64,000 nucleotides of DNA. It comes from Chromobacterium haemolyticum DSM 19808. GTDB taxonomy: Bacteria; Pseudomonadota; Gammaproteobacteria; Burkholderiales; Chromobacteriaceae. Below are positions 32,553 through 41,539 of this stretch, one piece after another. The notes beneath the pieces are model-generated. The model saw nothing but the letters and a program-made list of their open reading frames with translations. It made no database searches and was not told the origin of the DNA. Within the stretch, counting starts at the first letter, position 1. Each line of letters begins with the position of its first letter. The translations under genes and the position numbers were made by a program. The stretch spans positions 21,438-85,437 of the forward strand of contig NZ_KL543997.1 of NCBI RefSeq assembly GCF_000711885.1, read 5' to 3'.

Positions 32553-34214
32553 ATGAGAACCAGACAAGCAAGTGGAACCCAATGGTTCCGGCTTGGCGCT
32601 ATCGCCGTGGGCGTGGCGCTGATCGGCGGCCTCGCCGGCTGCGAAGACGACGGCAGCACCCCCGGCGACGGTTCCAGCCATCATGGCGGCAGCGGCCGCC
32701 TGGCGGTGGACATCTTCGGCAACCGCGGCGGCGTGCTGACCGCCGTGCCCAGCGGCCGCTGCCTGGGCGAACCGCGCGTGCAATGGAGCAACGGCGCGCG
32801 CGGCTTCAGCGCTGAGGACAGCGCGCCGGACCAGCCGCTGACCGCCACCGTCAGCTGCGCCTTGACCAGCGCCAGCCAAACCCTGGTGCCGCAGAACGTC
32901 TTCAGCGCGCCGTCGGTGTTCGCCGTGCTGAAGACGGACCGCACGCTGGCGGTCTGGGGCAGCCGACGCCTGGGCGGCGACACTTCCACCCTGCCCGCCC
33001 AGCCTAAAAACGTAGTGGCGGTGGCCGGCAACGAACGCGCGATGGCCGCGCTGCAAGCCGACGGCACCATCGTGGGCTGGGGCCGCGCCGGCTCCGGCGC
33101 CAGCTACGCCGGCCCGGTGGGCATAGGCAACGCCGACGCCACCTCCCCGGTGGCGCCGCTGGGCAAGGTGGCCAAACTGTGGCCCACCAAACGCGGCTTC
33201 GTCGCTCTCAACGACGACGGCAGCGCCACAAGCTGGGGCAATATCGAAACCACCTTCGACGGCAACGGCGGCTCCAAATCCATTTCCTCCTACTTCGACG
33301 CCGCCCGGCTCGCCGCGCTGAAGGACGTCGCCAGCGTCAGCCACAACCTAGGCGCGGTGGCGGTGCTGAAGAAAGACGGCAGCGTGCTCGCTTTCGGCGA
33401 CCCCAACTCCGGCGGCGACGCCTCTCCGTTGGCCGCCAAGCTCAACAATGTGGCTAGCATCGCCGCCACGGACTACAACTTCGCCGCGCTGAAAAAAGAC
33501 GGCAGCGTGGTGGTATGGGGCCTGAACTGGGACGGCCAGACCAGCGACTACTACGATGGCAGCGAAGCGATGCCGGCCGGCGTCAGCGCGGTGCAAACCA
33601 ACCTCAACGTCTTCGCCGCGCTGAAACAGGACGGCTCGGTCGCCACCATAGGCAGCGCCTACTTCGACCGCGGCGCCGACACCGGCCCGGTGGCCGGCAG
33701 CCTGGCTGGCGTGGCTAAAATCTACGCCAGCAAGACCGCCTTCGCCGCCTTGCGCAAGGACGGCAGCGTGGTCACCTGGGGCGACAGCGCCCGCAACGAC
33801 GCCAGCGGCGTGCAGCACAAGCTCAACCGCGTGCGTTCCATCGCCGCCACCGAGCTGGCCTTCGCCGCCTTGCGTCAGGACGGCAGCGTTGTGACCTGGG
33901 GCGACGAGCTGCGCGGCGGCGACAGCAGCGCGGTGCAACATCGTCTGCGCAACGTGGTGGCCTTGTTCTCCAACGACTACGCCTTCGCCGCCCTAAAGGC
34001 CGACGGCAGCGTGGTCACTTGGGGCGCGCCCACTCACGGCGGCGACAGCTCCGCAGTCAACGCGCGCCTGGTCAACATCCGCGCCATCTACAGCACCCCG
34101 CTCGGCGGCTTTCTCGCCGTGGCCAAGGACGGCAAGTTCGTCGCCTGGGGCAGCCCGTCCGCCGGCGGCAACGCCCCGGCCGGCCTCGCCGCCATCCCCT
34201 ACGTCAAGAACTAA
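32553..34214 (+). CDS. RCC1-like repeat lipoprotein
   Basis: A secreted protein of 553 residues (554 if the GTG at 32550 is used). The signal peptide ends in the lipobox LAGCED, then a Gly/Ser/His-rich linker. The rest is about nine RCC1-type propeller repeats of 45-55 residues, each with FAALKKDGSVVxWG (clear at FAALRKDGSVVTWGD and FAALRQDGSVVTWGD) and linked by SAVQHRLRNV segments. Two propellers may be present. It is predicted to be surface-exposed or periplasmic; the partner is unknown. The subtilase gene follows after 27 bases, so the two are likely co-expressed. Confidence 0.85.
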   Translation: MRTRQASGTQWFRLGAIAVGVALIGGLAGCEDDGSTPGDGSSHHGGSGRLAVDIFGNRGGVLTAVPSGRCLGEPRVQWSNGARGFSAEDSAPDQPLTATVSCALTSASQTLVPQNVFSAPSVFAVLKTDRTLAVWGSRRLGGDTSTLPAQPKNVVAVAGNERAMAALQADGTIVGWGRAGSGASYAGPVGIGNADATSPVAPLGKVAKLWPTKRGFVALNDDGSATSWGNIETTFDGNGGSKSISSYFDAARLAALKDVASVSHNLGAVAVLKKDGSVLAFGDPNSGGDASPLAAKLNNVASIAATDYNFAALKKDGSVVVWGLNWDGQTSDYYDGSEAMPAGVSAVQTNLNVFAALKQDGSVATIGSAYFDRGADTGPVAGSLAGVAKIYASKTAFAALRKDGSVVTWGDSARNDASGVQHKLNRVRSIAATELAFAALRQDGSVVTWGDELRGGDSSAVQHRLRNVVALFSNDYAFAALKADGSVVTWGAPTHGGDSSAVNARLVNIRAIYSTPLGGFLAVAKDGKFVAWGSPSAGGNAPAGLAAIPYVKN

Positions 34215-34241
34215 GTCCCCGACGCATTGGAGCAATAGAAC

Positions 34242-35720
34242 ATGAACCGCAAAACCTCGCTGTCCCTGCTGATCGCCGCGCTGCTGGCCGGCGCCGGCGC
34301 TGAAATCGCGGCGGCCGCGCCCTCCGCCGCCGGCATCACCGGCATCATCGTCAAATACCACAGCGTCTCCCAGCAGCAACTGGTCCAGGCGCGCATCGCC
34401 AACGGCGGCCGCGCCCCGTCCAGCCGTCCAGCCGACTTCGCCGCCCGCACCCAGCGCGTGCAGCAACTGAGCGGCAGCCCCTTGCAATTCCATCACCAGA
34501 TGGGCACTGGCGCCTATGTCTACCAAAGCGGCAAGACGATGAGCGTGGCCGAGGCCCAGACCCTGGCTCGCAAAATCCAGCAAGACCCGGCGGTGGAATA
34601 CGCCGAGCCGGACTTCGTCATGAGCCCCAACTATCTGCCCAGCAGCCCGCTATACGCCGGCAAGCAATGGGATATGCAGGCCAGCGCCGGCGAACCGGGC
34701 GCGATGAACCTGCCCGCCGCCTGGGACCTGTCGCTGGGCGCCGGCGTCACCGTCGCGGTGCTGGACACCGGCTACCGTCCGCACGCGGACCTCAAGCCCA
34801 ACCTGCTGGAGCCGGGCTACAACTTCATCTCCGACCCCAAACGCGCCCGCCTGCCCGCCGTGGCGCAAACCAACGCCGACGGCAGCCCGCTCTTGGACAG
34901 CAACGGCCAGCCGGTGCAAAGCGCGCGCACCAACAACGGCCTGGACCAAGGCGACTATAGCGACGGCAGCCTGTGCCGCGCCGGCAATAGCAGCTGGCAC
35001 GGCACCCACGTGGCCGGCACCATCGCCGCGGCCGCCGGCGACGCCAACGGTCTGACCGGCGTGGCGCCCAAGTCCAAACTGCTGCCGTTGCGCGTGTTGG
35101 GCCAGTGCGGCGGCGCCAGCTCGGATATCGCCGACGCCATGCTGTGGGCAGTGGGCGCCACCGTGCCCGGCGCGCCGATCAACGCCAATGTGGCTCGAGT
35201 GCTGAGCATGTCTCTGGGCGGCGCCCAGCCTTGCAGCCGCACCTATCGCGATGCCATCCAGCAGGTCAACGCCCGCAACGGCGTGGTGGTGGTGGCCGCC
35301 GGCAACGCGATGAAAAACGTGCGCAACACCAACCCGGCCAGCTGCCCCGGCGTGATCACCGTGGCCTCCAACGGCAAATCCGGCGGCATCGCCTCCTACT
35401 CCAACTACGGCGCGATCACCACCGTCACCGCGCCGGGAGGCGATCTCAACAGCGGCGACCCCGGCATCTACTCCACGCTCAATAGCGGCACCACCGTGCC
35501 GGGCGCGGACAGCTACGCCGCCTTCCAGGGCACCTCGATGGCCACGCCCCACGTGGCCGGCCTGGTGGCGCTGATGCTGTCCTCCAACCCCAGCCTCAAC
35601 TGGAAAGCGGTGCGCAACATCCTGATCAAGACCGCGCGCCCACCGGCGGCGGATTGCGAAGGTTGCTCCGCCGGCATCACCGACGCCGCCGCCGCGGTGC
35701 GCGCGGCCAAAGCCAACTAA
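34242..35720 (+). CDS. Secreted S8 (subtilisin-family) serine peptidase
   Basis: A 492-residue pre-pro-protease. Signal peptide (MNRKTSLSLLIAALLAGAGA), an I9-type propeptide (about 30-130; EYAEPDFVM near its end) and an S8 catalytic domain with Asp175 (AVLDTGYRP), His253 (HGTHVAG), oxyanion Asn355 (VVAAGNA) and Ser432 (GTSMATPHVAG). Paired Cys residues near 245/289 and 331/368 could form disulfides. Secreted proteases of this type in betaproteobacteria are usually extracellular. It lies behind the RCC1-like lipoprotein gene and ends just before a strong terminator. Confidence 0.93.
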   Translation: MNRKTSLSLLIAALLAGAGAEIAAAAPSAAGITGIIVKYHSVSQQQLVQARIANGGRAPSSRPADFAARTQRVQQLSGSPLQFHHQMGTGAYVYQSGKTMSVAEAQTLARKIQQDPAVEYAEPDFVMSPNYLPSSPLYAGKQWDMQASAGEPGAMNLPAAWDLSLGAGVTVAVLDTGYRPHADLKPNLLEPGYNFISDPKRARLPAVAQTNADGSPLLDSNGQPVQSARTNNGLDQGDYSDGSLCRAGNSSWHGTHVAGTIAAAAGDANGLTGVAPKSKLLPLRVLGQCGGASSDIADAMLWAVGATVPGAPINANVARVLSMSLGGAQPCSRTYRDAIQQVNARNGVVVVAAGNAMKNVRNTNPASCPGVITVASNGKSGGIASYSNYGAITTVTAPGGDLNSGDPGIYSTLNSGTTVPGADSYAAFQGTSMATPHVAGLVALMLSSNPSLNWKAVRNILIKTARPPAADCEGCSAGITDAAAAVRAAKAN

Positions 35721-35794
35721 GCCCGCCGGCGGCGCGCACTTGCGTGCAGACCGCCGGTTCGCTTACGGCTTCCTTTCCCTGCACACGGGAACCT

Positions 35795-35838
35795 GCCGCC
35801 GTGGTTCTGGCCCAAGCCGGACGGCGGCGGCTTTTTTC
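35795..35838 (+). terminator. Terminator after the subtilase gene
   Basis: GCCGCCGT (35795-35802) pairs with ACGGCGGC (35821-35828); GGC and six T residues follow. The 18-base loop can form a smaller inner stem (GGCCCAAGCC). Confidence 0.65.
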
Positions 35839-35852
35839 TCAACGCTTCGCGG

Positions 35853-35993
35853 GCGCGTTTACGATCCAGCAAATCAAGACGCGGCAAGGCGTTGCGGCTG
35901 AGAAAACGGAGTGTACGCACAGTACATGAGCATTTCGAAGCCGTACTCACCGTGCAACGCTCCACGACGCGTAGCAGATCGTAAACAGGTTCT
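35853..35993 (-). repeat. 142-bp palindromic repeat, copy 4
   Basis: Reverse orientation. The inner arms TTTACGATC and GATCGTAAAC still pair, and the right end AACAGGTTCT is intact. The left end (GGGCGCG) has lost the AGAACCTG part. It sits between the subtilase terminator and the CPBP protease gene. A spurious frame starts inside it and reads into the CPBP gene. Bases 35994-36036 hold nothing recognisable apart from the CPBP leader. Confidence 0.75.
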
Positions 35994-36036
35994 TAGGTAT
36001 CATTCAGTATCCAAACCCATCCCGCCGCGAGCCCCC

Positions 36037-36873
36037 ATGTCCCTGCCCACCCCGCCCTTGCCGGATTCCCTGTCCCTTGCAGCCTTCCTCCTATTGGCGC
36101 TCGCCCTGCTGGCGGAAAGCCTGCGCCTGCGCTGGCCCTCCCGGCTGGCCGCGCTCAGCAGCGCCGGCATCGCCGTCGCTTGCGGCCTGGTGCAGCCCTT
36201 GGGCGCGGCGGCCCTCCTCGCCGCCCTCGCCGTCAGCCTGGCCGCGATCCGCTACCGCCGGCCGGAGTTGTGGCTGGTCTGGATCGCTCTGCTGCTGGCG
36301 CTGGCGCTGCACGCGCTGCCCGGCTTCGACAACCCCTTGCTCTGGCAAGGCCTGAGCACGCCGAACAGCGCGCCCTATCGGCTGTACTGGAGTTACGACA
36401 AAGGCTCCGCCGGCTGGCTGCTGCTGATGGTGCTGGCGGCCAGTCCGCAGGTGGAGCGGCGCTGGGGACCGGCCGCCGCCGGCGTTGGAGCGCTGCTGTT
36501 GCTGATCGTGCTGGGCCTGGCCAGCGTGGCCGGCGTCATCGCCTGGGCGCCGAAATGGCCGTACTGGCTGCTGCCCTGGCTGTTCGCCAATTTCTTCCTG
36601 GTCTCGCTGGCGGAGGAAGCCTTCTTCCGCGCCGGCCTGCAACGCTGGCTGGAACTGCGCACCGAACCCTTCGCCGCCTTGATGGCCGCCTCCGTGGCCT
36701 TTGGCCTGGTCCATGTTGCCGGCGGTTGGGTCTGGGTCGGCCTGGCTACCCTCGCCGGCCTGGGTTACGGCCTGGTTTACGCCGCCACCCGCCAGGTCTT
36801 GTGGGCGGTGCTGGCTCACGTCGCTTTCAACGCTGTGCACCTGATTCTGTTCACTTATCCGCGGCTGATGTGA
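36037..36873 (+). CDS. CPBP family intramembrane metalloprotease
   Basis: A 278-residue polytopic membrane protein with about eight hydrophobic helices. The three CPBP (Rce1-like) motifs are present near the C-terminus: EEAFFRAGLQRW (EExxxR), FGLVHVAGG (FxxxH) and LAHVAFNAVH (HxxxN). Bacterial members act in protein maturation, bacteriocin immunity or lipid-linked processing; the substrate here is unknown. The ATG at 36037 is preferred over the upstream frame, which starts inside a repeat. It is followed by purE after 102 bases and is probably not part of the pur operon. Confidence 0.87.
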   Translation: MSLPTPPLPDSLSLAAFLLLALALLAESLRLRWPSRLAALSSAGIAVACGLVQPLGAAALLAALAVSLAAIRYRRPELWLVWIALLLALALHALPGFDNPLLWQGLSTPNSAPYRLYWSYDKGSAGWLLLMVLAASPQVERRWGPAAAGVGALLLLIVLGLASVAGVIAWAPKWPYWLLPWLFANFFLVSLAEEAFFRAGLQRWLELRTEPFAALMAASVAFGLVHVAGGWVWVGLATLAGLGYGLVYAATRQVLWAVLAHVAFNAVHLILFTYPRLM

Positions 36874-36975
36874 TATGCCCTAAGTACCTTGATGTCAAAA
36901 TAAAAAACCATAACGGCAGCAGGCCCCAATCGGGTAAAATCACGCCTTTAGCCTCAACCAGCGAGCTTCTCCGCC

Positions 36976-37464
36976 ATGATTGAAGTCGGCATCGTGATGG
37001 GTAGCAACAGCGATTGGGAAGTCATGCAGAACGCCGCCCGCGTGCTCAAGGACTTCGGCATCGCTTGTGAAACCCGCGTCGTCTCCGCCCACCGTACTCC
37101 CGACCTGCTGTTCCAATACGCAGAAACCGCTGCCGAGCGCGGCCTGAAGGCCATCATCGCCGGAGCCGGCGGCGCCGCCCACCTGCCGGGCATGCTGGCC
37201 GCCAAGACCCATCTGCCGGTGCTGGGCGTGCCGGTGCCGTCCAAATACCTGCGCGGCGAGGATTCGCTGCTCTCCATCGTGCAAATGCCCAAGGGCATCC
37301 CGGTGGCCACCTTCGCCATCGGCGAGGCCGGCGCCGCCAACGCCGCGCTGTTCGCCGTGGCCATGCTGGCCGCCACCCGCCCGGAACTGGCGGAACAGCT
37401 GATCGCCTTCCGTCGCCAGCAGGAACAGACCGTGCTGGCGATGACCTTGCCGGAGATCGAATAA
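36976..37464 (+). CDS. purE: N5-carboxyaminoimidazole ribonucleotide mutase PurE
   Basis: A 162-residue class I PurE converting N5-CAIR to CAIR in purine synthesis. Active-site segments: [22 protein letters not shown] (catalytic His), [17 protein letters not shown] and [22 protein letters not shown] are intact. A TAAAAT box at 36935-36940 may be the -10 element. The stop codon overlaps the purK start by one base, so the partner enzyme is coupled. Confidence 0.96.
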   Translation: MIEVGIVMGSNSDWEVMQNAARVLKDFGIACETRVVSAHRTPDLLFQYAETAAERGLKAIIAGAGGAAHLPGMLAAKTHLPVLGVPVPSKYLRGEDSLLSIVQMPKGIPVATFAIGEAGAANAALFAVAMLAATRPELAEQLIAFRRQQEQTVLAMTLPEIE

Positions 37465-38594
37465 TGTCCGCCATCCTGCCCCCGGCAATGCTGGGCATCC
37501 TGGGCGGCGGCCAATTGGGCCGCATGTTCGCCGTGGCCGCCAAAACCATGGGCTACCGCGTTACCGTGCTGGACCCGGACGAAGCCGCGCCGGCGGCGGA
37601 TTTCGCCGACCGGCACCTGTGCGCGCCGTTCAACGACCCGGCCGCGCTGGAAGATCTGGCCAGGAGCTGCGCCGCCGTCACCACCGAATTCGAAAACGTC
37701 AACGCCGACGCCATGCGCGTCCTGGCCAAGACCACCCGCGTGTCGCCATCCGGCGACTGCGTCGCCATCGCTCAGGACCGCATTGCGGAGAAAGGCTGGA
37801 TCCGCAAGGCCGGCTTGCCCACCGCCCCCTATCTGGCCATCCAGAGTGTGGAAGACATTCAGGTTGAGCTCGCGCCCTACCTGCCCGGCATCCTGAAAAC
37901 CGCCCGCCTGGGCTATGACGGCAAGGGCCAGGTGCGGGTCGGCACCGCGGAAGAAGCGCGCGCCGCCTACGCCAATCTGGGCGGTCAAGCCTGCGTGCTG
38001 GAAAAGATGCTGGACCTGCAGCTGGAAGTGTCCGCCATCGTCACCCGAGTCAGCGCCACCCAGTGCGCGGTGTTCCCGGTGGCGGAGAATATCCACGTCG
38101 GCGGCATCCTGGACGAATCCATCGTGCCGGCGCGCATCAAGCCGGCGCTGGCGGCCGAAGCCCAAAGCATGGCGCTCAAGCTGGCCGAGGCGCTGGACTA
38201 CGTCGGCGTGCTGGCGGTGGAGTTCTTCGTGCTGGCCGACGACAGCCTGGTGGTCAACGAGATCGCGCCGCGGCCGCACAACTCCGGACACTACACGCTC
38301 ACCGCCTGCCTCACCGACCAGTTCCAGCAACAGGTGCGCGCAATGTGCGGCCTGCTGCCGGGCCGCACCGACCTGCTCAGCCCGGTGGTGATGGTCAACC
38401 TGCTGGGCGACGTGTGGAAGGACAACGGCGGCCAGCCCAATTGGGACGTGCTGGCGGAAGCGCCCAACGCCCAACTGCATCTGTATGGCAAGAAAAGCGC
38501 GCGCCCCGGCCGCAAGATGGGCCACTTCAATGTGATGGCGGCCACCGCCGACGAAGCCTTGGACCAGGCCCGGGCCTTGAAGGACACCTTGTAA
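37464..38594 (+). CDS. purK: N5-carboxyaminoimidazole ribonucleotide synthase PurK
   Basis: A 376-residue ATP-grasp enzyme that carboxylates AIR with bicarbonate and ATP. N-terminal GILGGGQLGRMFAVAAKTMG is the PurK signature; the ATP-grasp core has KTARLGYDGKGQ, the metal-binding VVNEIAPRPHNSGHYT, and NLLGDVW near the end. It acts with PurE encoded just upstream. The pathway gene purC lies 1.3 kb downstream, separated by repeat copy 5 and two accessory genes. Confidence 0.96.
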   Translation: MSAILPPAMLGILGGGQLGRMFAVAAKTMGYRVTVLDPDEAAPAADFADRHLCAPFNDPAALEDLARSCAAVTTEFENVNADAMRVLAKTTRVSPSGDCVAIAQDRIAEKGWIRKAGLPTAPYLAIQSVEDIQVELAPYLPGILKTARLGYDGKGQVRVGTAEEARAAYANLGGQACVLEKMLDLQLEVSAIVTRVSATQCAVFPVAENIHVGGILDESIVPARIKPALAAEAQSMALKLAEALDYVGVLAVEFFVLADDSLVVNEIAPRPHNSGHYTLTACLTDQFQQQVRAMCGLLPGRTDLLSPVVMVNLLGDVWKDNGGQPNWDVLAEAPNAQLHLYGKKSARPGRKMGHFNVMAATADEALDQARALKDTL

Positions 38595-38611
38595 GCGCAT
38601 GGCGAAGCCTA

Positions 38612-38754
38612 AGAGCCCGTTCAATGTCTGCTGCGCGTCGGCGATACTGCGTTGAAAACGACTTCAGAATGCTCATGTACCACATGTACATTCCGCTTCT
38701 TCAGCCGTTTTCGCCTTGTCTCGCTCTAGCTCGCTAAACTTTGAACAGGTTCTT
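38612..38754 (+). repeat. 142-bp palindromic repeat, copy 5
   Basis: Forward orientation, 17 bases after purK. Its arms are of the second type: GTTCAATGTCT at the left and AAACTTTGAAC at the right, ending CAGGTTCT. Copy 1 has the same arm type, while copies 3, 4 and 6 carry TTACGATC/GATCGTAA. The start of a longer spurious frame for the fosA-like gene lies inside it. Confidence 0.78.
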
Positions 38755-38778
38755 ACAGAACTTCGCCATTTTTCCGCC

Positions 38779-39198
38779 ATGACACTGAACGGACTGAATC
38801 ACCTGACCCTGGCGGTGCGCGATCTGGAGCGCGCCTGGGATTTCTACGCCGGCATCCTGGGCTGCCAGCCCCACGCGCGCTGGGACAGCGGTGGCTATCT
38901 GAGCCTGGGCGGCCTGTGGCTGTGCCTGTCCTTGGAACCCGACGCCGTACCGCCCGCCGGCTACACCCATTACGCCTTCGGCGTCGACGCCGCCGACTTC
39001 CCGGCCTGGCGCGAACGCCTGGCCGCCGCCGGCGTCCGCCAATGGCGGGACAACCGTAGCGAGGGCGACTCGCTCTACTTCCTGGACCCGGACGGCCATC
39101 AACTGGAACTGCATGTCGGCACGCTGGCCTCGCGGCTGGCCGCCTGCCGCGCCCGGCCTTACGCCGGCATGCGCTTTTTCGACGAGGCCCCGGCGTGA
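38779..39198 (+). CDS. fosA: FosA-family glutathione transferase (fosfomycin resistance type)
   Basis: A 139-residue VOC-fold enzyme that would add glutathione to fosfomycin. Metal ligands are in place: His8 (GLNHLTLAV), His63 (YTHYAFGV) and Glu109 (HQLELHVG). The substrate/K+ loop [10 protein letters not shown] and RLAACR near the C-terminus match FosA; a FosA Lys near position 90 appears as Arg89. The ATG at 38779 is used; the longer frame starts inside repeat copy 5. It overlaps the DNA-glycosylase gene (GTGA). Resistance is predicted from sequence only. Confidence 0.87.
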   Translation: MTLNGLNHLTLAVRDLERAWDFYAGILGCQPHARWDSGGYLSLGGLWLCLSLEPDAVPPAGYTHYAFGVDAADFPAWRERLAAAGVRQWRDNRSEGDSLYFLDPDGHQLELHVGTLASRLAACRARPYAGMRFFDEAPA

Positions 39199-39881
39199 AC
39201 GCCGACATCGCCGCGCTGCGCACCGGACTCAGCGCCGCCGCCGTCCCGGAGCAGGCCGCGCCGATGCGCGCCTATATGCGCGAGCGGTTCGACTTTCTCG
39301 GCGTGCCCACGCCGGCGCGCCGAAAAGTATCCACGCCCTGGATCCGCGCGCTCAAGACCCACTCCGCGGAATACTGCCTGGACCTGGCCGAGCAACTGTG
39401 GCGGCAACCGGAACGCGAATTCCAATACGCGGCGGTGGACCTGCTGACCGCGCGCGCCGAGGAACTGCCGGCCGCCAGCCTGCCGCGGCTGCTGGCCCTC
39501 GCCGCCGCCAAGCCCTGGTGGGACTGCGTGGACGGCTTGGCCGCCTGGGTGGTCGGCGCACTGGTACGCCGGCACCCGGACTTGCAACACGATATGGACG
39601 CCCTCAGTGGCGATGCCGACTTCTGGCTGCGCCGCGTCGCCATCCTGCACCAGTTGCGCTGGAAAGCCGACACCGACGCCGAACGCCTGTTCCGCTACTG
39701 CGCCGCGAATGCCGGCGACGCCGAATTCTTCATCCGCAAGGCCATAGGTTGGGCCTTACGCGAATACGCTTACACCGACGCCAACGCCGTGCGCGCCTTT
39801 GTAGCGGCCACGCCGCTATCCGGGCTCAGCCGGCGCGAAGCCTTGAAACACATTGCCCGTTCCACCGAGGATTTCCGATGA
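39195..39881 (+). CDS. AlkD-like DNA alkylation repair protein
   Basis: A 228-residue HEAT-repeat DNA glycosylase of the AlkC/AlkD family, removing N3- and N7-alkylated purines. It has [13 protein letters not shown] near the start, [26 protein letters not shown] (the Trp/Asp active-site region) and [18 protein letters not shown] near the end, all familiar from AlkD-like proteins. It starts with GTG overlapping the fosA stop and ends in an ATGA overlap with purC, so three unrelated functions share one transcript. Confidence 0.87.
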   Translation: MNADIAALRTGLSAAAVPEQAAPMRAYMRERFDFLGVPTPARRKVSTPWIRALKTHSAEYCLDLAEQLWRQPEREFQYAAVDLLTARAEELPAASLPRLLALAAAKPWWDCVDGLAAWVVGALVRRHPDLQHDMDALSGDADFWLRRVAILHQLRWKADTDAERLFRYCAANAGDAEFFIRKAIGWALREYAYTDANAVRAFVAATPLSGLSRREALKHIARSTEDFR

Positions 39882-40756
39882 CCGGACTCAACACCACCCA
39901 ACTGACCAGCTTGAAGAAAATCTACTCCGGCAAGGTCCGCGACCTGTACGAGATCGACGACCAGCGCATGCTGATGATCGCCACCGACCGGCTGTCCGCC
40001 TTCGACGTGATCCTGGACGACCCCATTCCCGGCAAGGGCCAGATTCTCACCGCCATCTCCAACTTCTGGTTCGACAAGCTCAAAGACCTGGTGCCCTGCC
40101 ACCTGACCGGCGACGCGCCGGAAGACGTAGTCTCCGCCGCCGATCTGCCGCAAGTGGCCGGCCGCGCGGTGGTGGCCAAGCGCCTGAAGCCGGTGCCGAT
40201 CGAAGCCGTGGTGCGCGGCTACCTGGCCGGCTCCGGCTGGAAGGAGTACCGCCAAAGCGGCACCGTCTGCGGCCTGGCGCTGCCGGCCGGCCTGCGCGAG
40301 GCGGACAAGCTGCCCGAACCCATCTTCACCCCGTCCACCAAGGCGGCAGTGGGCGATCACGACGAAAACATCAGCTACCAGCGCTGCGAGGAAATCGTCG
40401 GCGCCGAGCTGGCCGCCCAGGTGCGCGACACCGCCATCAAGCTCTACCGCGCCGCCGCCGAATTCGCCGCCAGCCGCGGCATCATCATCTGCGACACCAA
40501 GTTCGAGTTCGGCCTGGACGAAAACGGCGTGCTGACGCTGATGGATGAAGCGCTGACCCCGGACTCCAGCCGCTTCTGGCCGGCGGACAGCTACGCGCCG
40601 GGTGGCAACCCGCCGTCCTTCGACAAGCAGTTCGTCCGCGACTGGCTGGAAGCCTCCGGCTGGGACAAGCAGGCGCCGGCGCCGGCGGTGCCGCTGGAAG
40701 TGCGCGAGAAGACCGCGGCCAAGTATAAAGAAGCGCTGGACAGGCTGACCGCCTGA
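39878..40756 (+). CDS. purC: SAICAR synthetase PurC
   Basis: Phosphoribosylaminoimidazole-succinocarboxamide synthase, 292 residues, of the longer type. It has [20 protein letters not shown], the ATP-binding [23 protein letters not shown], and the substrate/metal motif [12 protein letters not shown] followed by [12 protein letters not shown]. It joins CAIR and aspartate using ATP, the step after PurE. Its ATG overlaps the stop of the DNA glycosylase gene. Its last base is shared with repeat copy 6, and a terminator follows that repeat. Confidence 0.96.
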   Translation: MTGLNTTQLTSLKKIYSGKVRDLYEIDDQRMLMIATDRLSAFDVILDDPIPGKGQILTAISNFWFDKLKDLVPCHLTGDAPEDVVSAADLPQVAGRAVVAKRLKPVPIEAVVRGYLAGSGWKEYRQSGTVCGLALPAGLREADKLPEPIFTPSTKAAVGDHDENISYQRCEEIVGAELAAQVRDTAIKLYRAAAEFAASRGIIICDTKFEFGLDENGVLTLMDEALTPDSSRFWPADSYAPGGNPPSFDKQFVRDWLEASGWDKQAPAPAVPLEVREKTAAKYKEALDRLTA

Positions 40757-40897
40757 GAACCTGCTTACGATCTGCTGCGCTTCAGCGATACCGCGTTAAA
40801 AATGAGCTCAAAATGCTCATGTACCACTCGTACATTCCGCTTTTTCGCTCGTTTTCGCCTTGTCTCGCCTTAGCTCGCGAGATCGTAAACAGATTCC
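40756..40897 (+). repeat. 142-bp palindromic repeat, copy 6
   Basis: Forward orientation, beginning on the last base of the purC stop. Arms CTTACGATCT and AGATCGTAAAC pair well. The core shows AATGCTCATGTACCACTCGT followed by ACATTCCGC. Together with copy 5 (same orientation) it brackets the fosA-alkD-purC segment. Confidence 0.8.
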
Positions 40898-40909
40898 AAG
40901 TTCCCACCC

Positions 40910-40938
40910 AAGCCCCGCCCTAGCGGGGCTTGCTTTTT
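40910..40938 (+). terminator. Terminator of the purC transcript
   Basis: Stem AAGCCCCGC-CCTA-GCGGGGCTT at 40910-40931 followed by GCTTTTTG. A textbook intrinsic terminator located just after repeat copy 6. Confidence 0.8.
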
Positions 40939-40988
40939 GCCGCGTTTCATATGACATTGGCGACTCAACCCCGCGACAGGAAACCCCG

Positions 40989-41534
40989 ATGAAAACCGCC
41001 CTGCTGATCATAGACGTGCAAAGCGGCATGTTCGACCACGAACCGCGCGCCGACCAGGCCGACGCCGTCATCGCCCGCCTCAATCAACTGGCCGCCGCCG
41101 CGCGCGCGGCGGGAACACCGGTGGTCTGGGTTCAGCATGAACGCGCCAGCGCGCCGCTGACCCACGGCTCGGCGGAATGGCGGCTGGCCCGCGGCCTGGA
41201 CGCGCAGCCGGACGACCACTATCTGCGCAAGACCACGCCGGATTCCTTCCTGCGCACCGGCCTGCATGAGCAGCTGCAACAATGGGGCGTCGGCCAATTG
41301 GTCATCGCAGGCTACGCCAGCGAATTCTGCATCGACACCACCACCCGCAGCGCGGCGGCCCACGGCTACGCCATCATCCTGGTCAGCGACGCACACACCA
41401 CCCACGACAAGGACCATGCCAGCGCCGCCCAGATCCGCGCCCATGAAAACGCCACTCTGCCCAAGCTGGGCAGTTTCGGCGTGCCCATCCTGCTGCGCGC
41501 GGCGGCCGAGATCGCCTTCCCCGCCAACGCCTGA
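40989..41534 (+). CDS. Isochorismatase-family cysteine hydrolase
   Basis: A 181-residue cysteine hydrolase. Asp9 (LLIIDVQSG), the Lys of YLRKTTPDSF and the nucleophile Cys in GYASEFCIDTTTRSA form the catalytic triad. Family members deaminate or deamidate small amides such as nicotinamide or N-carbamoyl compounds. AGGAAA precedes the ATG. Unlike the relative at 10276, it keeps the Cys. The acetyltransferase gene follows after 5 bases, so they form an operon. The substrate is unknown. Confidence 0.87.
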   Translation: MKTALLIIDVQSGMFDHEPRADQADAVIARLNQLAAAARAAGTPVVWVQHERASAPLTHGSAEWRLARGLDAQPDDHYLRKTTPDSFLRTGLHEQLQQWGVGQLVIAGYASEFCIDTTTRSAAAHGYAIILVSDAHTTHDKDHASAAQIRAHENATLPKLGSFGVPILLRAAAEIAFPANA

Positions 41535-41539
41535 CCCGC

